From: Aureimonas altamirensis
GTDB taxonomy: Bacteria; Pseudomonadota; Alphaproteobacteria; Rhizobiales; Rhizobiaceae
Direction: 5' to 3'
NCBI RefSeq assembly: GCF_001463885.1
Contig: NZ_BBWQ01000010.1
Location: forward strand, 248,001 to 312,000
DNA length: 64,000 bases
The position numbers and the translations under genes were made by a program. Below are positions 46,086 to 54,730 of this stretch, one piece after another. Each line of letters opens with the position of its first letter. The stretch's first letter is position 1. The notes beneath the pieces are model-generated. The model was not told the origin of the DNA. It did no database searches and worked only from the letters and a program-made list of their open reading frames with translations.

Positions 46086-47341
46086 CCGGCGCGGTCCATC
46101 CGCAAGGGTTGACCACCGCACAGCACTTCCGCAAGGCGGGCAGCCTCCGCTGCGCCGCCGGATGTCTCTATGCCGCGACCGACACGCGCCGCACTGCGCG
46201 CAAATCCGGGATCTGCCATGAGCTGCAACAGGGCAGCCTCGACGCGCTGGCGGTTGACCTTGCGCGGCGGCAAAGCAAGGCCGATGCCGTGATGCACGAC
46301 ACGGGCGGCGACACCGGGCTGGTCGAAGGCCATGGGCAGAACCAGCATCGGCACGCCGGCCTCGACGGCATCGAGCGCCGTGTTCAGCCCGCCATGGGTT
46401 ACGCAGATCGTCGCCTGCCGCAGCATTGCGCGCTGATCGACGTAATCGGTCACGATCTCGGCGTCGATGCTGGCGGCCTGTGCCGCGTCGAGCCCGCCGC
46501 AATGCGCCACCACAAGGCGCAATCCCAGCGTTTTACAGGCTGCGGCAACGGGCCTGAACAGATCCAGCCTATGCCCCTGCATCGTACCGAAGGACGCATA
46601 GACCAGGGGGCGCCGTTCCCTGGGCGCGAAAAGCGACACCGGCCGGACACGGCGGAACGGGCCCAGCGGCCGGACGCGCGTATCGTCCGCACGTGGGAAA
46701 TCGAACTCGGCGCTGGTCTGCGACAGGGTTGCCAGCGGCGACAGGCAATCTTCGAGCCGCTCGGCGCCCTGGACCCCCAACTGCGCGGCGGCCCGCCTGA
46801 TCGCCAGCCGTTGCGGCGCAAGGACGAAGTCGGCGACGCGCCTGCCGCCGCGATTGCGCTTCAAGCCCTGTCGGGAGGGGTCGTATGGCCAGCCGATATA
46901 GGGCGGCGGCAGGGCCGGATCGCCTTCGACAGGCAGGGAGCAGGCAACGGACAGGAACGGCAGGCCCAGGCTGCGGGCCACGAGGCCACCACCCGGCTCC
47001 ATCTCGTCGACCAGCAGCGCCTCGATGCCCTCGCGGCGCAGCAATGCGGGCGCATGGCGGGCGATATCCGCAGTCGCGCGCGCACCGCTTTGCAATATCT
47101 TCCACAGCCGGACCGCGCCGTTCCGGCCACCCGCATCGTTCCACAGGGTTTCAAGGTCGGCGCGGTGGCCGGGCAGCGCCAGGAGGCTGGCGCCTTCCAG
47201 CGTCAGATCCGGCTCCACCCCGCCATGCGCCATGATCGCCACATCGTGGCCGCGCGCCAGCAATGCCTCGCCGATCGCCTCGAAGGCGGCGATGTGGCTG
47301 GCATAGGGTGGGCAGACAAGAGCGAAACGCATGGAGGCCAT
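46082..47341 (-). CDS. crtX: Zeaxanthin glucosyltransferase CrtX
   Basis: 419 residues with the GT1/UGT fold. N-terminal marks are RFALVCPPYASHIAAFEAIG. The C-terminal donor-binding signature is CVTHGGLNTALDAVEAGVP followed by MLVLPMAFDQP. It transfers glucose from UDP-glucose to the hydroxyls of zeaxanthin, making the polar zeaxanthin glucosides known from Pantoea-type clusters. Two starts (47341 and 47332) are close together and neither has a clear ribosome site. First gene of the crtXYIB operon. Confidence 0.9.
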   Translation of the reverse strand: MASMRFALVCPPYASHIAAFEAIGEALLARGHDVAIMAHGGVEPDLTLEGASLLALPGHRADLETLWNDAGGRNGAVRLWKILQSGARATADIARHAPALLRREGIEALLVDEMEPGGGLVARSLGLPFLSVACSLPVEGDPALPPPYIGWPYDPSRQGLKRNRGGRRVADFVLAPQRLAIRRAAAQLGVQGAERLEDCLSPLATLSQTSAEFDFPRADDTRVRPLGPFRRVRPVSLFAPRERRPLVYASFGTMQGHRLDLFRPVAAACKTLGLRLVVAHCGGLDAAQAASIDAEIVTDYVDQRAMLRQATICVTHGGLNTALDAVEAGVPMLVLPMAFDQPGVAARVVHHGIGLALPPRKVNRQRVEAALLQLMADPGFARSAARVGRGIETSGGAAEAARLAEVLCGGQPLRMDRAG

Positions 47342-47412
47342 CAACGGTGCATGATGGCCGGATAGTTGCTCCCCCTGGAACCGCTTTAAAGGGCCATGCC
47401 TGAAAAAAGGCG

Positions 47413-48924
47413 TCAGGCGCGGCGAGCGCGGCGTGGCGCGGCCGGCGCACCCGGCTTTGCAACGCCCGCCGACGTACGCCAGCCGCTGCCGGCGATCGTC
47501 ACCACGCGCTGGCCGCGGAAGTCCGTTTCGCAGCGGATGAAGGAGCGGTCGGCCATGTAGGTCAGCAGAAAGCGCCCGCGCGAGGGCGAATGGCTGCCAT
47601 AGGCGCGGGCAAGCGCTTCGTCGCTGGGGCACGGCTCGTTCTCGCGCGCGGCGCGCGCCAGCATCATGTAGACGCCCTGCATGTCTTCGGGGAGCTGCTC
47701 TGAACGGTCGATGACCTGCCGCCACTCGTCGTCCTCGGTCTCTTCGTTGACGCCGGCGCGCGCCAGAGCCAGCCGCCTGCGGAAGCTGGACATGTCGGTG
47801 TCCGCGCCGCCGATGCGCTTGAGGCGGCAATGCATCAGGAAATCCTGATACAGAACCGCCGCCGGCCGGAAGGCCGCGTCCGGATCGTCCAGCAGGGCCG
47901 CGAAGATGGCGTCCAGCGTTTCCTGCCTGTCGGCCAGCTCTTCGGGCGTCGGCTCCTCTTCCGGCAGCGGCGCGGAAATGGTCGGGCGTGCGGTGCTGAC
48001 CCGCTCCAGCAGCTCGCGCGTCGCCACCTGCGGTTCGCGCGGGATCGGCTCCGGAAGGTCGTCCGGTTCGTCGGCGCCGGCGGTGAAGATCAGGTCGGCC
48101 ATCGCCTCGCGCGGGGTTTCGGGAAGGGCCATCAAAGTCGGGCGGCCCGACCGGCCCGCCGTCTCCACGGGCCCGATGCGCACCGGGATGGGGCGTCGCG
48201 ACAGAGCCGGCCCCAGCGCGACGAACTGGCCGGGCTCCAGGTCGCGGAAGCGTTCCGCCTGCCGCCTGTCCATGCCCAGAAGGTCGGCCGCGCGCGCCAT
48301 GTCGATATCGAGGAAGGTGCGCCCCATCAGAAAATTGGATGCCTCGGCGGCGACGTTCTTGGCCAGCTTGGCCAGCCGTTGCGTGGCGATCATGCCGGCC
48401 AGGCCGCGCTTGCGGCCACGGCACATGAGATTGGTCATCGCGCCCAGGGAAACGCGGCGGGCCTCGTCGCCCACCTCGCCGGCGACGGCCGGCGCAAAGA
48501 TCTGCGCTTCGTCGACCGCGATGAGCATCGGATACCAATAGTGGCGGTCGGCGTCGAAAAGCCCGTTCAGGAAGGCGCTGGCACAGCTCATCTGCACCTC
48601 GGCATCCAGCCCTTCGAGGTTCAGCACAACGGATGCCCGATGCTGGCGAATGCGATTCGCGATGCGGGCCAGTTCGCTGGGCGTGCGGTTGGCATCCACG
48701 ACGATGTGGCCGAACCGCTCCGAGAATGAGACGAAGTCGCCTTCCGGGTCGATGATCGCCTGCTGCACCACGTTTGCGCTCTGCTCCAGGATGCGGCGGA
48801 ACAGATGCGACTTGCCCGACCCCGAATTGCCCTGCACCAGCAATCGCGTGGACAGGAGCTCTTCCAGGTCCATCTCCGCCGGGTCACCCGTGGCGGTAGA
48901 GCCGAGATCGACGGCAACCTTCAT
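47413..48924 (-). CDS. HerA/FtsK-like ATP-binding protein (DUF87 type)
   Basis: 503 residues. The P-loop GNSGSGKSHLFRRIL, Walker B MLIAVDEAQIFAP and an Arg-rich CRGRKRGLAGMIATQRLAKL segment place it in the HerA/VirB4/FtsK ATPase superfamily. The C-terminal 250 residues include a Glu/Pro-rich linker (EEEPTPEEL) and a winged-helix-like end. No NurA nuclease partner is adjacent, so a HerA-NurA pair is not supported. The ATG at 48924 is favoured by the family start (MKVAVDLGS). Function beyond ATP-driven DNA or protein work is unknown. It lies 71 bases upstream of crtX on the same strand. Confidence 0.8.
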   Translation of the reverse strand: MKVAVDLGSTATGDPAEMDLEELLSTRLLVQGNSGSGKSHLFRRILEQSANVVQQAIIDPEGDFVSFSERFGHIVVDANRTPSELARIANRIRQHRASVVLNLEGLDAEVQMSCASAFLNGLFDADRHYWYPMLIAVDEAQIFAPAVAGEVGDEARRVSLGAMTNLMCRGRKRGLAGMIATQRLAKLAKNVAAEASNFLMGRTFLDIDMARAADLLGMDRRQAERFRDLEPGQFVALGPALSRRPIPVRIGPVETAGRSGRPTLMALPETPREAMADLIFTAGADEPDDLPEPIPREPQVATRELLERVSTARPTISAPLPEEEPTPEELADRQETLDAIFAALLDDPDAAFRPAAVLYQDFLMHCRLKRIGGADTDMSSFRRRLALARAGVNEETEDDEWRQVIDRSEQLPEDMQGVYMMLARAARENEPCPSDEALARAYGSHSPSRGRFLLTYMADRSFIRCETDFRGQRVVTIAGSGWRTSAGVAKPGAPAAPRRARRA

Positions 48925-49159
48925 GGTTGAGGACATCCGGCCATGGCGGAAACGCGTGCACCTTTTTCGAGGACAGAGAGCCTTCTTAACCACCGGGCCC
49001 ACGGCTTTGAACCCCGTGGCACGCTTGATCCACAGACAATCTGTCCAATCTCCGGTTTGGATTTTTCGCCCTATCGTCTTTCTCGATCATCCATCGCGTC
49101 TAGATGGATTTTAGAAAAGCGATGCCGGCGCGCACCGGATGTCGGTTGGGGGATACGGC

Positions 49160-50584
49160 ATGTTCGATACGTTCGACCCTGTTTTGCTGGCGCGGTTCCA
49201 GTTTGCCTTCACCGTTGCGTTCCACATCATCTTCCCCTCCTTCACCATCGGGCTGGCATCCTACCTGGCGGTGCTGAACGGGCTTTGGCTGGGCACGGGC
49301 AAGCAGGTGTACCTGACGATCTTCCAGTACTGGCTGAAGATCTTCGCCGTCTCCTTCGCCATGGGCGTCGTCTCCGGCATCGTCCTGTCGTACCAGTTCG
49401 GCACCAACTGGTCCGTCTTCTCCGACAGGACCGGGCCCATCCTGGGGCCGATGATGGCCTACGAAGTGCTGTCCGCATTCTTTCTGGAGGCCGGCTTCCT
49501 GGGGGTGATGCTGTTCGGCCTCAACCGCGTCGGCAAGGGCCTGCACTTCTTTGCCACGCTGATGGTGGCCATCGGCACGCTCGGATCGGCCTTCTGGATC
49601 CTGTCGGTCAATTCCTGGATGCAGACGCCGGCCGGATTCGCCATCGCCGAAAACGGCCAGTTCGTACCGGTGGACTGGTGGGCCATCGTCTTCAACCCAT
49701 CCTTCCCCTACCGCCTCGCCCATATGGTGCTGGCCGCCTATCTGACCACGGCGCTGGTCGTCGGCGCCGTCGGCGCCTTCCACCTTCTGCGCGACAGGGG
49801 CAACGCAGCGGCGCGCACCATGTTTTCCATGGCGCTCTGGATGGCGACCATCGTTGCGCCGATCCAGATCTTCGCCGGGGATCAGCACGGCTTGAACACG
49901 CTGGAGCATCAGCCCGCCAAGGTTGCCGCGATGGAGGGCCATTTCACCACCAACCGGGACGGCGGCATGCCCCTCACCCTCTTTGGACTTCCCGACATGG
50001 AAGCCGGCGAGACGCGCTATGCGGTGGAGATTCCCAATCTCGGCTCGGTCATCCTGACGCATTCGCTTGACGGCGAAGTGCAAGGCCTCGACGCCTTCCC
50101 GAGGGAAGACTGGCCCTATGTGCCCATCGTCTTCTTCTCGTTCCGCATCATGGTGGCCATCGGCTTCGCCATACTGGGCCTTGGGCTGTGGGCGCTCTAC
50201 AGGCGCTTCAGGGGCTCCATCACCACCGATACATGGCTGCAGCGGGCAAGCGTCGTGATGGGGCCGATGGGCTTCGTCGCCGTATTGGCCGGCTGGATCA
50301 CGACGGAGGTCGGCCGCCAGCCCTATACGGTCTACGGGCTGCTGCGGACGGCGGAAAGCCATTCGCCCATCGCCGCCGCAGCCGTCGGCGCCAGCCTCAT
50401 CGCCTTCATCGTCGTCTACTTCATCGTGTTCGGCACGGGCACGTTCTACATCCTGCGGTCGATGGCCAAGGCACCGTCCGTCTTCGAAGAGGGGCCCGAC
50501 CCCAGGGAGCCGATCCGCACGGCCGGCATCACGCCCGGCCAGCAGATGCAGGAAAGCGGCGGCACGACCGCGCCATCGCGTTGA
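49160..50584 (+). CDS. cydA: Cytochrome bd-type ubiquinol oxidase subunit I (CIO type)
   Basis: 474 residues with about nine helices. The haem b595 ligand region is RFQFAFTVAFHIIFPSFTIG, with later haem contexts YRLAHMVLAAYL and NSWMQTP. The Q-loop is short and the GRQPY segment is present (GRQPW in many), marking the cyanide-insensitive CioA subgroup. It oxidises ubiquinol and reduces oxygen in the inner membrane. The ATG at 49160 has GGGGGA six bases upstream. The subunit II gene follows 12 bases on. Confidence 0.95.
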   Translation: MFDTFDPVLLARFQFAFTVAFHIIFPSFTIGLASYLAVLNGLWLGTGKQVYLTIFQYWLKIFAVSFAMGVVSGIVLSYQFGTNWSVFSDRTGPILGPMMAYEVLSAFFLEAGFLGVMLFGLNRVGKGLHFFATLMVAIGTLGSAFWILSVNSWMQTPAGFAIAENGQFVPVDWWAIVFNPSFPYRLAHMVLAAYLTTALVVGAVGAFHLLRDRGNAAARTMFSMALWMATIVAPIQIFAGDQHGLNTLEHQPAKVAAMEGHFTTNRDGGMPLTLFGLPDMEAGETRYAVEIPNLGSVILTHSLDGEVQGLDAFPREDWPYVPIVFFSFRIMVAIGFAILGLGLWALYRRFRGSITTDTWLQRASVVMGPMGFVAVLAGWITTEVGRQPYTVYGLLRTAESHSPIAAAAVGASLIAFIVVYFIVFGTGTFYILRSMAKAPSVFEEGPDPREPIRTAGITPGQQMQESGGTTAPSR

Positions 50585-50596
50585 GGAGACAGAGCC

Positions 50597-51610
50597 ATGG
50601 ACCTTCCCCTCATCTGGGCCTTCATCATCGCCTTCGCCGTGCTGGCCTATGTCGTGCTCGACGGGTTCGACCTCGGCATCGGCATCCTGTTCCCGTTTCT
50701 GAAACGGCATGAGAACCGCGATACGGCGATCAACACCGTCGCGCCCTTCTGGGATGGCAACGAGACGTGGCTGGTCATGGGCGGCGGCGGCCTGTTCGCG
50801 GTCTTCCCGCTGGCCTACGCCATCGTCATGCCGGCGCTCTATGCGCCGATCATCGTCATGCTGCTGGCGCTGATCTTCCGTGGGGTCTCCTTCGAGTTTC
50901 GCTTCAAGACGGTGCGGTGGCGCGGCGTCTGGGACATGGCCTTCTTTCTGGGCTCCCTCATCGCCGCCTTCTCGCAGGGCGTTGCGCTGGGCACCATCGT
51001 GCAAGGCATCGAAATCGAAAACCGCGCCTATGCCGGCGGCTGGTACGACTGGCTGACACCCTTTTCCATCATGACGGGCGTGGCCGTCGTGGTCGGCTAT
51101 GCGCTTCTCGGCTCGACATGGCTGGTCATGAAGACGGAAGGCCCGCTGAACCGCCTTGCAGCCCGCTATGCCGAGTTGACGGGCATCGGCACCCTGGCGC
51201 TGATCGGCGCGGTCAGCCTTTGGATGCCGTTTCTGCAGCAGGCTTTCTATTCGCGCTGGTTCAGTTTTCCGCAGCTCCTGTTCGTCGCGCCAATCCCCGT
51301 CCTGCTGCTGGTCTGCGCGCTAAACCTGTTCAAAAGCCTGCGCGACCCGATCTCCGCCTACCGCCCATTCCTGTCGGCGCTCGGCCTCTTCGTCCTGTCC
51401 TATATCGGCATCGGCATCAGCTTCTATCCCAACATGCTGCCGCCCGAACTGACGATCTGGCAGGCCGCCGCCCCGGACGAAAGCCTGGCCTTCGTGCTGG
51501 TCGGCGCGGCGGTGCTGGTGCCGATGATCCTGGCCTATACCGCATATTCCTACTGGACCTTCAGGGGCAAGGTGCGGGAAGGCGAAGGCTATCATCAGCA
51601 TGGGCACTGA
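50597..51610 (+). CDS. cydB: Cytochrome bd-type ubiquinol oxidase subunit II (CIO type)
   Basis: 337 residues with about eight helices and the subunit II opening LIWAFIIAFAVLAYVVLDGFDLGIGIL, then APFWDGNETWLVMGGGGLFAVFPLAYA. It pairs with subunit I in the oxidase. A ribosome site (GAGGAGA) precedes the ATG. It is followed after six bases by a 34-residue gene. Confidence 0.96.
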   Translation: MDLPLIWAFIIAFAVLAYVVLDGFDLGIGILFPFLKRHENRDTAINTVAPFWDGNETWLVMGGGGLFAVFPLAYAIVMPALYAPIIVMLLALIFRGVSFEFRFKTVRWRGVWDMAFFLGSLIAAFSQGVALGTIVQGIEIENRAYAGGWYDWLTPFSIMTGVAVVVGYALLGSTWLVMKTEGPLNRLAARYAELTGIGTLALIGAVSLWMPFLQQAFYSRWFSFPQLLFVAPIPVLLLVCALNLFKSLRDPISAYRPFLSALGLFVLSYIGIGISFYPNMLPPELTIWQAAAPDESLAFVLVGAAVLVPMILAYTAYSYWTFRGKVREGEGYHQHGH

Positions 51611-51616
51611 CCGACA

Positions 51617-51721
51617 ATGAACCGCCGCCTGTCGCAGATCCTCTGGTTCATCGGGCTGTGGACGGCCAGCATCGTGGCCCTCAGCATCGTCGCCTACGGC
51701 ATCAGGGCCATGATCCTGTAG
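51617..51721 (+). CDS. DUF2474-like small subunit of CIO-type bd oxidase
   Basis: A 34-residue single-helix protein beginning MNRRLSQILWFIGLWTA and ending YGIRAMIL. It lies six bases after subunit II. The hydrophobic helix with a W-x-x-G-x-W motif and an Arg near the end matches the DUF2474 family, the accessory peptide found after CioAB genes and analogous to CydX. It probably stabilises the oxidase complex. Its length is normal for the family and is easy to miss in annotation. Confidence 0.85.
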   Translation: MNRRLSQILWFIGLWTASIVALSIVAYGIRAMIL

Positions 51722-51730
51722 CCGAAGGCC

Positions 51731-51758
51731 ATCCGCGTGCCTTTGGCGCAACGCGGAT
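51731..51758. terminator. Possible bidirectional hairpin after the cyd operon
   Basis: ATCCGCGT, a 12-base interior that can pair partly (GCC/GGC), then ACGCGGAT. It lies between the convergent stops at 51721 and 51765. No U-run. Confidence 0.4.
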
Positions 51759-51764
51759 CGACGG

Positions 51765-53237
51765 TCAGGCGGCGATGGAGGGTACCGTGTCGCGCACCAG
51801 CGCCATATCGGCGTGGAAGGCCCGTTGCTCGGCTTCCTGGGCAGCCCGGTCGGGCAGCCGCAGGATGTAGGCGGGGTGCACCGTCACCAGAAGCCGCGTA
51901 TCGGCATCCAGGTCGATCAGCCGCGAGCGCGTATCGCGGATGGTCACAGCCTTCCCCAGCACCGCCGTTGCCGCCGTCGCGCCCAGCGCCACGATCAGTT
52001 TCGGACGGATCAGCTCGCGCTCGATATCCAGCCACCACCGGCACATCTTCACTTCGCCCGCATTTGGCTTCTGGTGGATGCGCCGCTTGCCGCGCGGCGT
52101 AAACTTGAAATGCTTGACCGCATTGGTGACGTAGACCTGCGACCGGTCCAGCCCCGCTTCCGCCAGCGCCCTGTCGAACACCTTGCCGGCCGGGCCGACG
52201 AAGGGCTCGCCGGCAAGATCCTCCTGGTCGCCGGGTTGCTCGCCGACGAAAAGGACGGGCGCGTCGGCCGGCCCGCTGCCGAACACGGTCTGCGTCGCAG
52301 GCTCCCACAGCGGGCAGGCGCGGCACCGCGATGCCTGCTCGCGTGCTTCCTCGATATCCTCCGGACGCCGGTTGAAGCCTGCGAAGGCTTCTTCCACAGG
52401 CTGCGCGGCTTTCGTCATGGCTGCCTTCTCCGCATGGCGCTCATGGCGCAGACCCGGCATCGTGGGTGCGGTTTCCAGCATGCGGCGCGCCGCCTCTTCC
52501 GCGCCCTGCACCAGCGGGCGTATCAACTGTGCCTCGGGCAGATTATGCCAGTACTTGCGCGGCATCTCCGATTGCATCGCCTTCACCTTCAACCGGGCCG
52601 GATTGAAGATCGAGACATAATAGGTCAGCCACAATGCCTCGACGGCATCCTCGTCCGGCTTGTCGCTGGCCAGCGCCGGCGGGCCGAACTGCAGTTCAGT
52701 TCCATTCCAGTGGGCAGAGCGAAGCGGCGTCAGAAGCGTCCACTCCATGCCGGTAAAGCGCCGCGTAAAAAACGGCGCGGTCAGTTCCACCGTGTGATGG
52801 AACGGCTCGAACCAGGCTATGTAATGCGCCGCGCCATTGTCGCCCGGCACCTCGCGGAAGCGCACGAAGGCCTTCATCTTGTGGCTGTCCCGCAGAACCG
52901 ATTTCTGCATGTCCTGCGCACGCCGCACTTCCGGGTCGGACGCAACCTCCAGCAGGCGGCGATCCGTCTGCAACCGCCAGAGCAGGCTATACAGCAGCAG
53001 AAACCGTTGCGGATCGCGGTTGCAGGCGGCGTTTCGGGCAAGGTCGATGAAACCGCGCGGCACCTTGGGCGGCGGCGCGCCACCCGGCTTCTGCGGCAGC
53101 GGCTCGCCGAACAGGGCGCCCTCGCCCTCCACCACGAAGCTCATCGCCTCCGGCGTCAGCTCATGCGACAGCGCAATCCGGGCCGCTTCGCGCCAGCCAT
53201 CGAAATCGGCCGGATGGGACAGGGTGGCGGCGAACAT
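51765..53237 (-). CDS. udgX: DUF4130 - UdgX-type uracil-DNA glycosylase fusion
   Basis: 490 residues. Residues about 1-250 are the DUF4130 domain regularly coupled to a partner radical-SAM protein. Residues about 300-490 are a family 4-like uracil-DNA glycosylase: Fe-S cluster Cys in CRACPL, VGEQPGDQED, TNAVKHFKF and VHPAYILR. The insert KRRIHQKP, with His388, is the hallmark of UdgX, which forms a covalent link to the DNA after uracil excision. The ATG begins one base after the radical-SAM stop, so the two are co-translated. It probably acts in SOS-linked handling of deaminated bases. Confidence 0.92.
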   Translation of the reverse strand: MFAATLSHPADFDGWREAARIALSHELTPEAMSFVVEGEGALFGEPLPQKPGGAPPPKVPRGFIDLARNAACNRDPQRFLLLYSLLWRLQTDRRLLEVASDPEVRRAQDMQKSVLRDSHKMKAFVRFREVPGDNGAAHYIAWFEPFHHTVELTAPFFTRRFTGMEWTLLTPLRSAHWNGTELQFGPPALASDKPDEDAVEALWLTYYVSIFNPARLKVKAMQSEMPRKYWHNLPEAQLIRPLVQGAEEAARRMLETAPTMPGLRHERHAEKAAMTKAAQPVEEAFAGFNRRPEDIEEAREQASRCRACPLWEPATQTVFGSGPADAPVLFVGEQPGDQEDLAGEPFVGPAGKVFDRALAEAGLDRSQVYVTNAVKHFKFTPRGKRRIHQKPNAGEVKMCRWWLDIERELIRPKLIVALGATAATAVLGKAVTIRDTRSRLIDLDADTRLLVTVHPAYILRLPDRAAQEAEQRAFHADMALVRDTVPSIAA

Positions 53238-53238
53238 C

Positions 53239-54474
53239 TCAGAACAGGCTCAATTGCTGCGCCGGCGGCACCAGCGCATCGCGTAGATGCGCGCTGTCCG
53301 TCAGTCCGCCGGGTGTCCAGTCGAGCGCGGATATGAAGGGGCGCACCTTCGAAACGGATTGGCAAAGCCGGCCGATATCGTCCAGCCGCAGGGTACGATG
53401 GCGGCGCGTGGACAGGATGCGATTGACGGACTTCGTGCCAAAGCCTGGAACCCGCAACAGCATCTCCCGGTCGGCCCGGTTGACGTCGACGGGGAAACGC
53501 TCCCTGTTCTTCAGTGCCCAGGCCAGCTTCGGGTCGATGGCAAGATCCAGCATGCCATCCGTTCCGCCGGCGACGATTTCCGACCGTTCGAAGCCATAGA
53601 AGCGCAACAGCCAGTCTGCCTGGTATAGCCTATGCTCGCGCATCAAAGGCGGGCGGGCCAGCGGCAGCCGGCTGGACGCATCCGGAATGGGCGAAAACGC
53701 CGAGTAATACACGCGCTTCAACCGGAACGAGCCGTAGAGATTTTCCGACCGCGCCAATATGGCGTCGTCGTCCGCCCCGTCGGCGCCGACGATCATCTGC
53801 GTCGACTGCCCCGCCGGTGCAAAGCGCCGCGGCTTCGCCTTCGCTTTCTTTTCCGGCTCACCCTCTTCGATCTTCAATCGCAGATGGCCCATGGACCGGC
53901 GGATATCGCGCGGGTTCTTTTCAGGAGCGAACTGCGACAGGGCGATATCGGTCGGCAACTCGATGTTGACGGACAGGCGATCGGCATAAAGCCCCGCCTC
54001 TTCCATCAGTTGCGGTGACGCTTCCGGAATGGCTTTCAGGTGGATATAGCCTGCGAAATTATGGTCGAGCCGCAGGGACTTCGCCACGCGCACCATCTCT
54101 TCCATCGTATAATCGGAATTGCGGATGATGCCGGACGACAGGAACAGGCCTTCGATGTAATTGCGACGATAGAAGTTGAGCGTCAGATCGACGACCTCTT
54201 CCACGGAAAACCGCGCCCGGGCCACATTCGACGAATGGCGGTTTACGCAGTAGACGCAATCGTAGATGCAGAAATTCGTCAGCAGGATCTTCAGCAACGA
54301 AATGCATCGTCCATCCGGCGCATAGGCGTGGCAGATGCCGGACCCCTCGGTAGAGCCGATGCCTCCGCTTTTCAGCGAATTGCGTTTGACCGTCCCGCTC
54401 GACGCGCAGGAAGCATCGTATTTCGCGGCGTCGCTCAAAATTGCGAGTTTGTCGAGAAGTGTCGTTCGGGCCAT
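53239..54474 (-). CDS. Putative DNA modification/repair radical SAM protein (TIGR03916 type)
   Basis: 411 residues. The radical-SAM cluster CIYDCVYC (Cys69, Cys73, Cys76) is followed by a family-specific core (EGLFLSSGIIRNSDYTMEEM, AGYIHLKAIPEAS). A helix-hairpin-helix segment near 340-365 (MLLRVPGFGTKSVNRIL) suggests DNA binding. The protein ends QQLSLF, a match to the beta-clamp-binding consensus QL[SD]LF. It opens MARTTLLDKLAILSDAAKYD, a normal family start. No ribosome site precedes the ATG, in keeping with a near-leaderless mRNA. The reaction is unknown; it regularly pairs with the DUF4130/UdgX gene. Confidence 0.9.
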   Translation of the reverse strand: MARTTLLDKLAILSDAAKYDASCASSGTVKRNSLKSGGIGSTEGSGICHAYAPDGRCISLLKILLTNFCIYDCVYCVNRHSSNVARARFSVEEVVDLTLNFYRRNYIEGLFLSSGIIRNSDYTMEEMVRVAKSLRLDHNFAGYIHLKAIPEASPQLMEEAGLYADRLSVNIELPTDIALSQFAPEKNPRDIRRSMGHLRLKIEEGEPEKKAKAKPRRFAPAGQSTQMIVGADGADDDAILARSENLYGSFRLKRVYYSAFSPIPDASSRLPLARPPLMREHRLYQADWLLRFYGFERSEIVAGGTDGMLDLAIDPKLAWALKNRERFPVDVNRADREMLLRVPGFGTKSVNRILSTRRHRTLRLDDIGRLCQSVSKVRPFISALDWTPGGLTDSAHLRDALVPPAQQLSLF

Positions 54475-54482
54475 GGACAGAG

Positions 54483-54512
54483 CATATACCGTTCGCTCTT
54501 TGTTCTATCCAG
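54483..54512 (-). promoter_or_regulatory. LexA-type SOS promoter of the radical-SAM/udgX operon
   Basis: GTTC-N7-GTTC occurs exactly at 54491-54505, the LexA box described for Rhizobiales and other alphaproteobacteria. On the minus strand it fills the 17-base spacer between a weak -35 (TGGATA) and a -10 (TATATG, 54483-54488). Transcription would then start close to 54476, next to the ATG at 54474. This gives direct LexA repression of a near-leaderless operon. Confidence 0.75.
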
Positions 54513-54730
54513 TGACTCATTGTCGCGCAACACCCGCCATTGCGGTTAATGCTTGGTAAATGGGGCGCGGAGGCCCTGTGGGCACGGCTTTCGCCGCTGG
54601 TGGACAGATGCGCGCAGTGTGGCGCAAGTCCCACAAAAGCTTCATGGAATGCCCCCGGGGGTGCGCATCGTAGGTTGTCATTTACCGCATGCCCGGCATT
54701 TTACCGGATGCGCTCGGGGGAGCGTGACGT

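Noticed and set aside
47413-48924. HerA-NurA type defence or repair pair
   Set aside because: No NurA-like nuclease is adjacent on either side.
49025-49039. FNR/FixK-like site (TTGAT...GACAA) upstream of cydA
   Set aside because: The half-site spacing is five and not four, and the second half deviates from ATCAA/GTCAA; too weak to list.
49100-51004. Minus-strand frame opposite cydA/cydB
   Set aside because: Shadow of two unmistakable oxidase subunits; no family resemblance.
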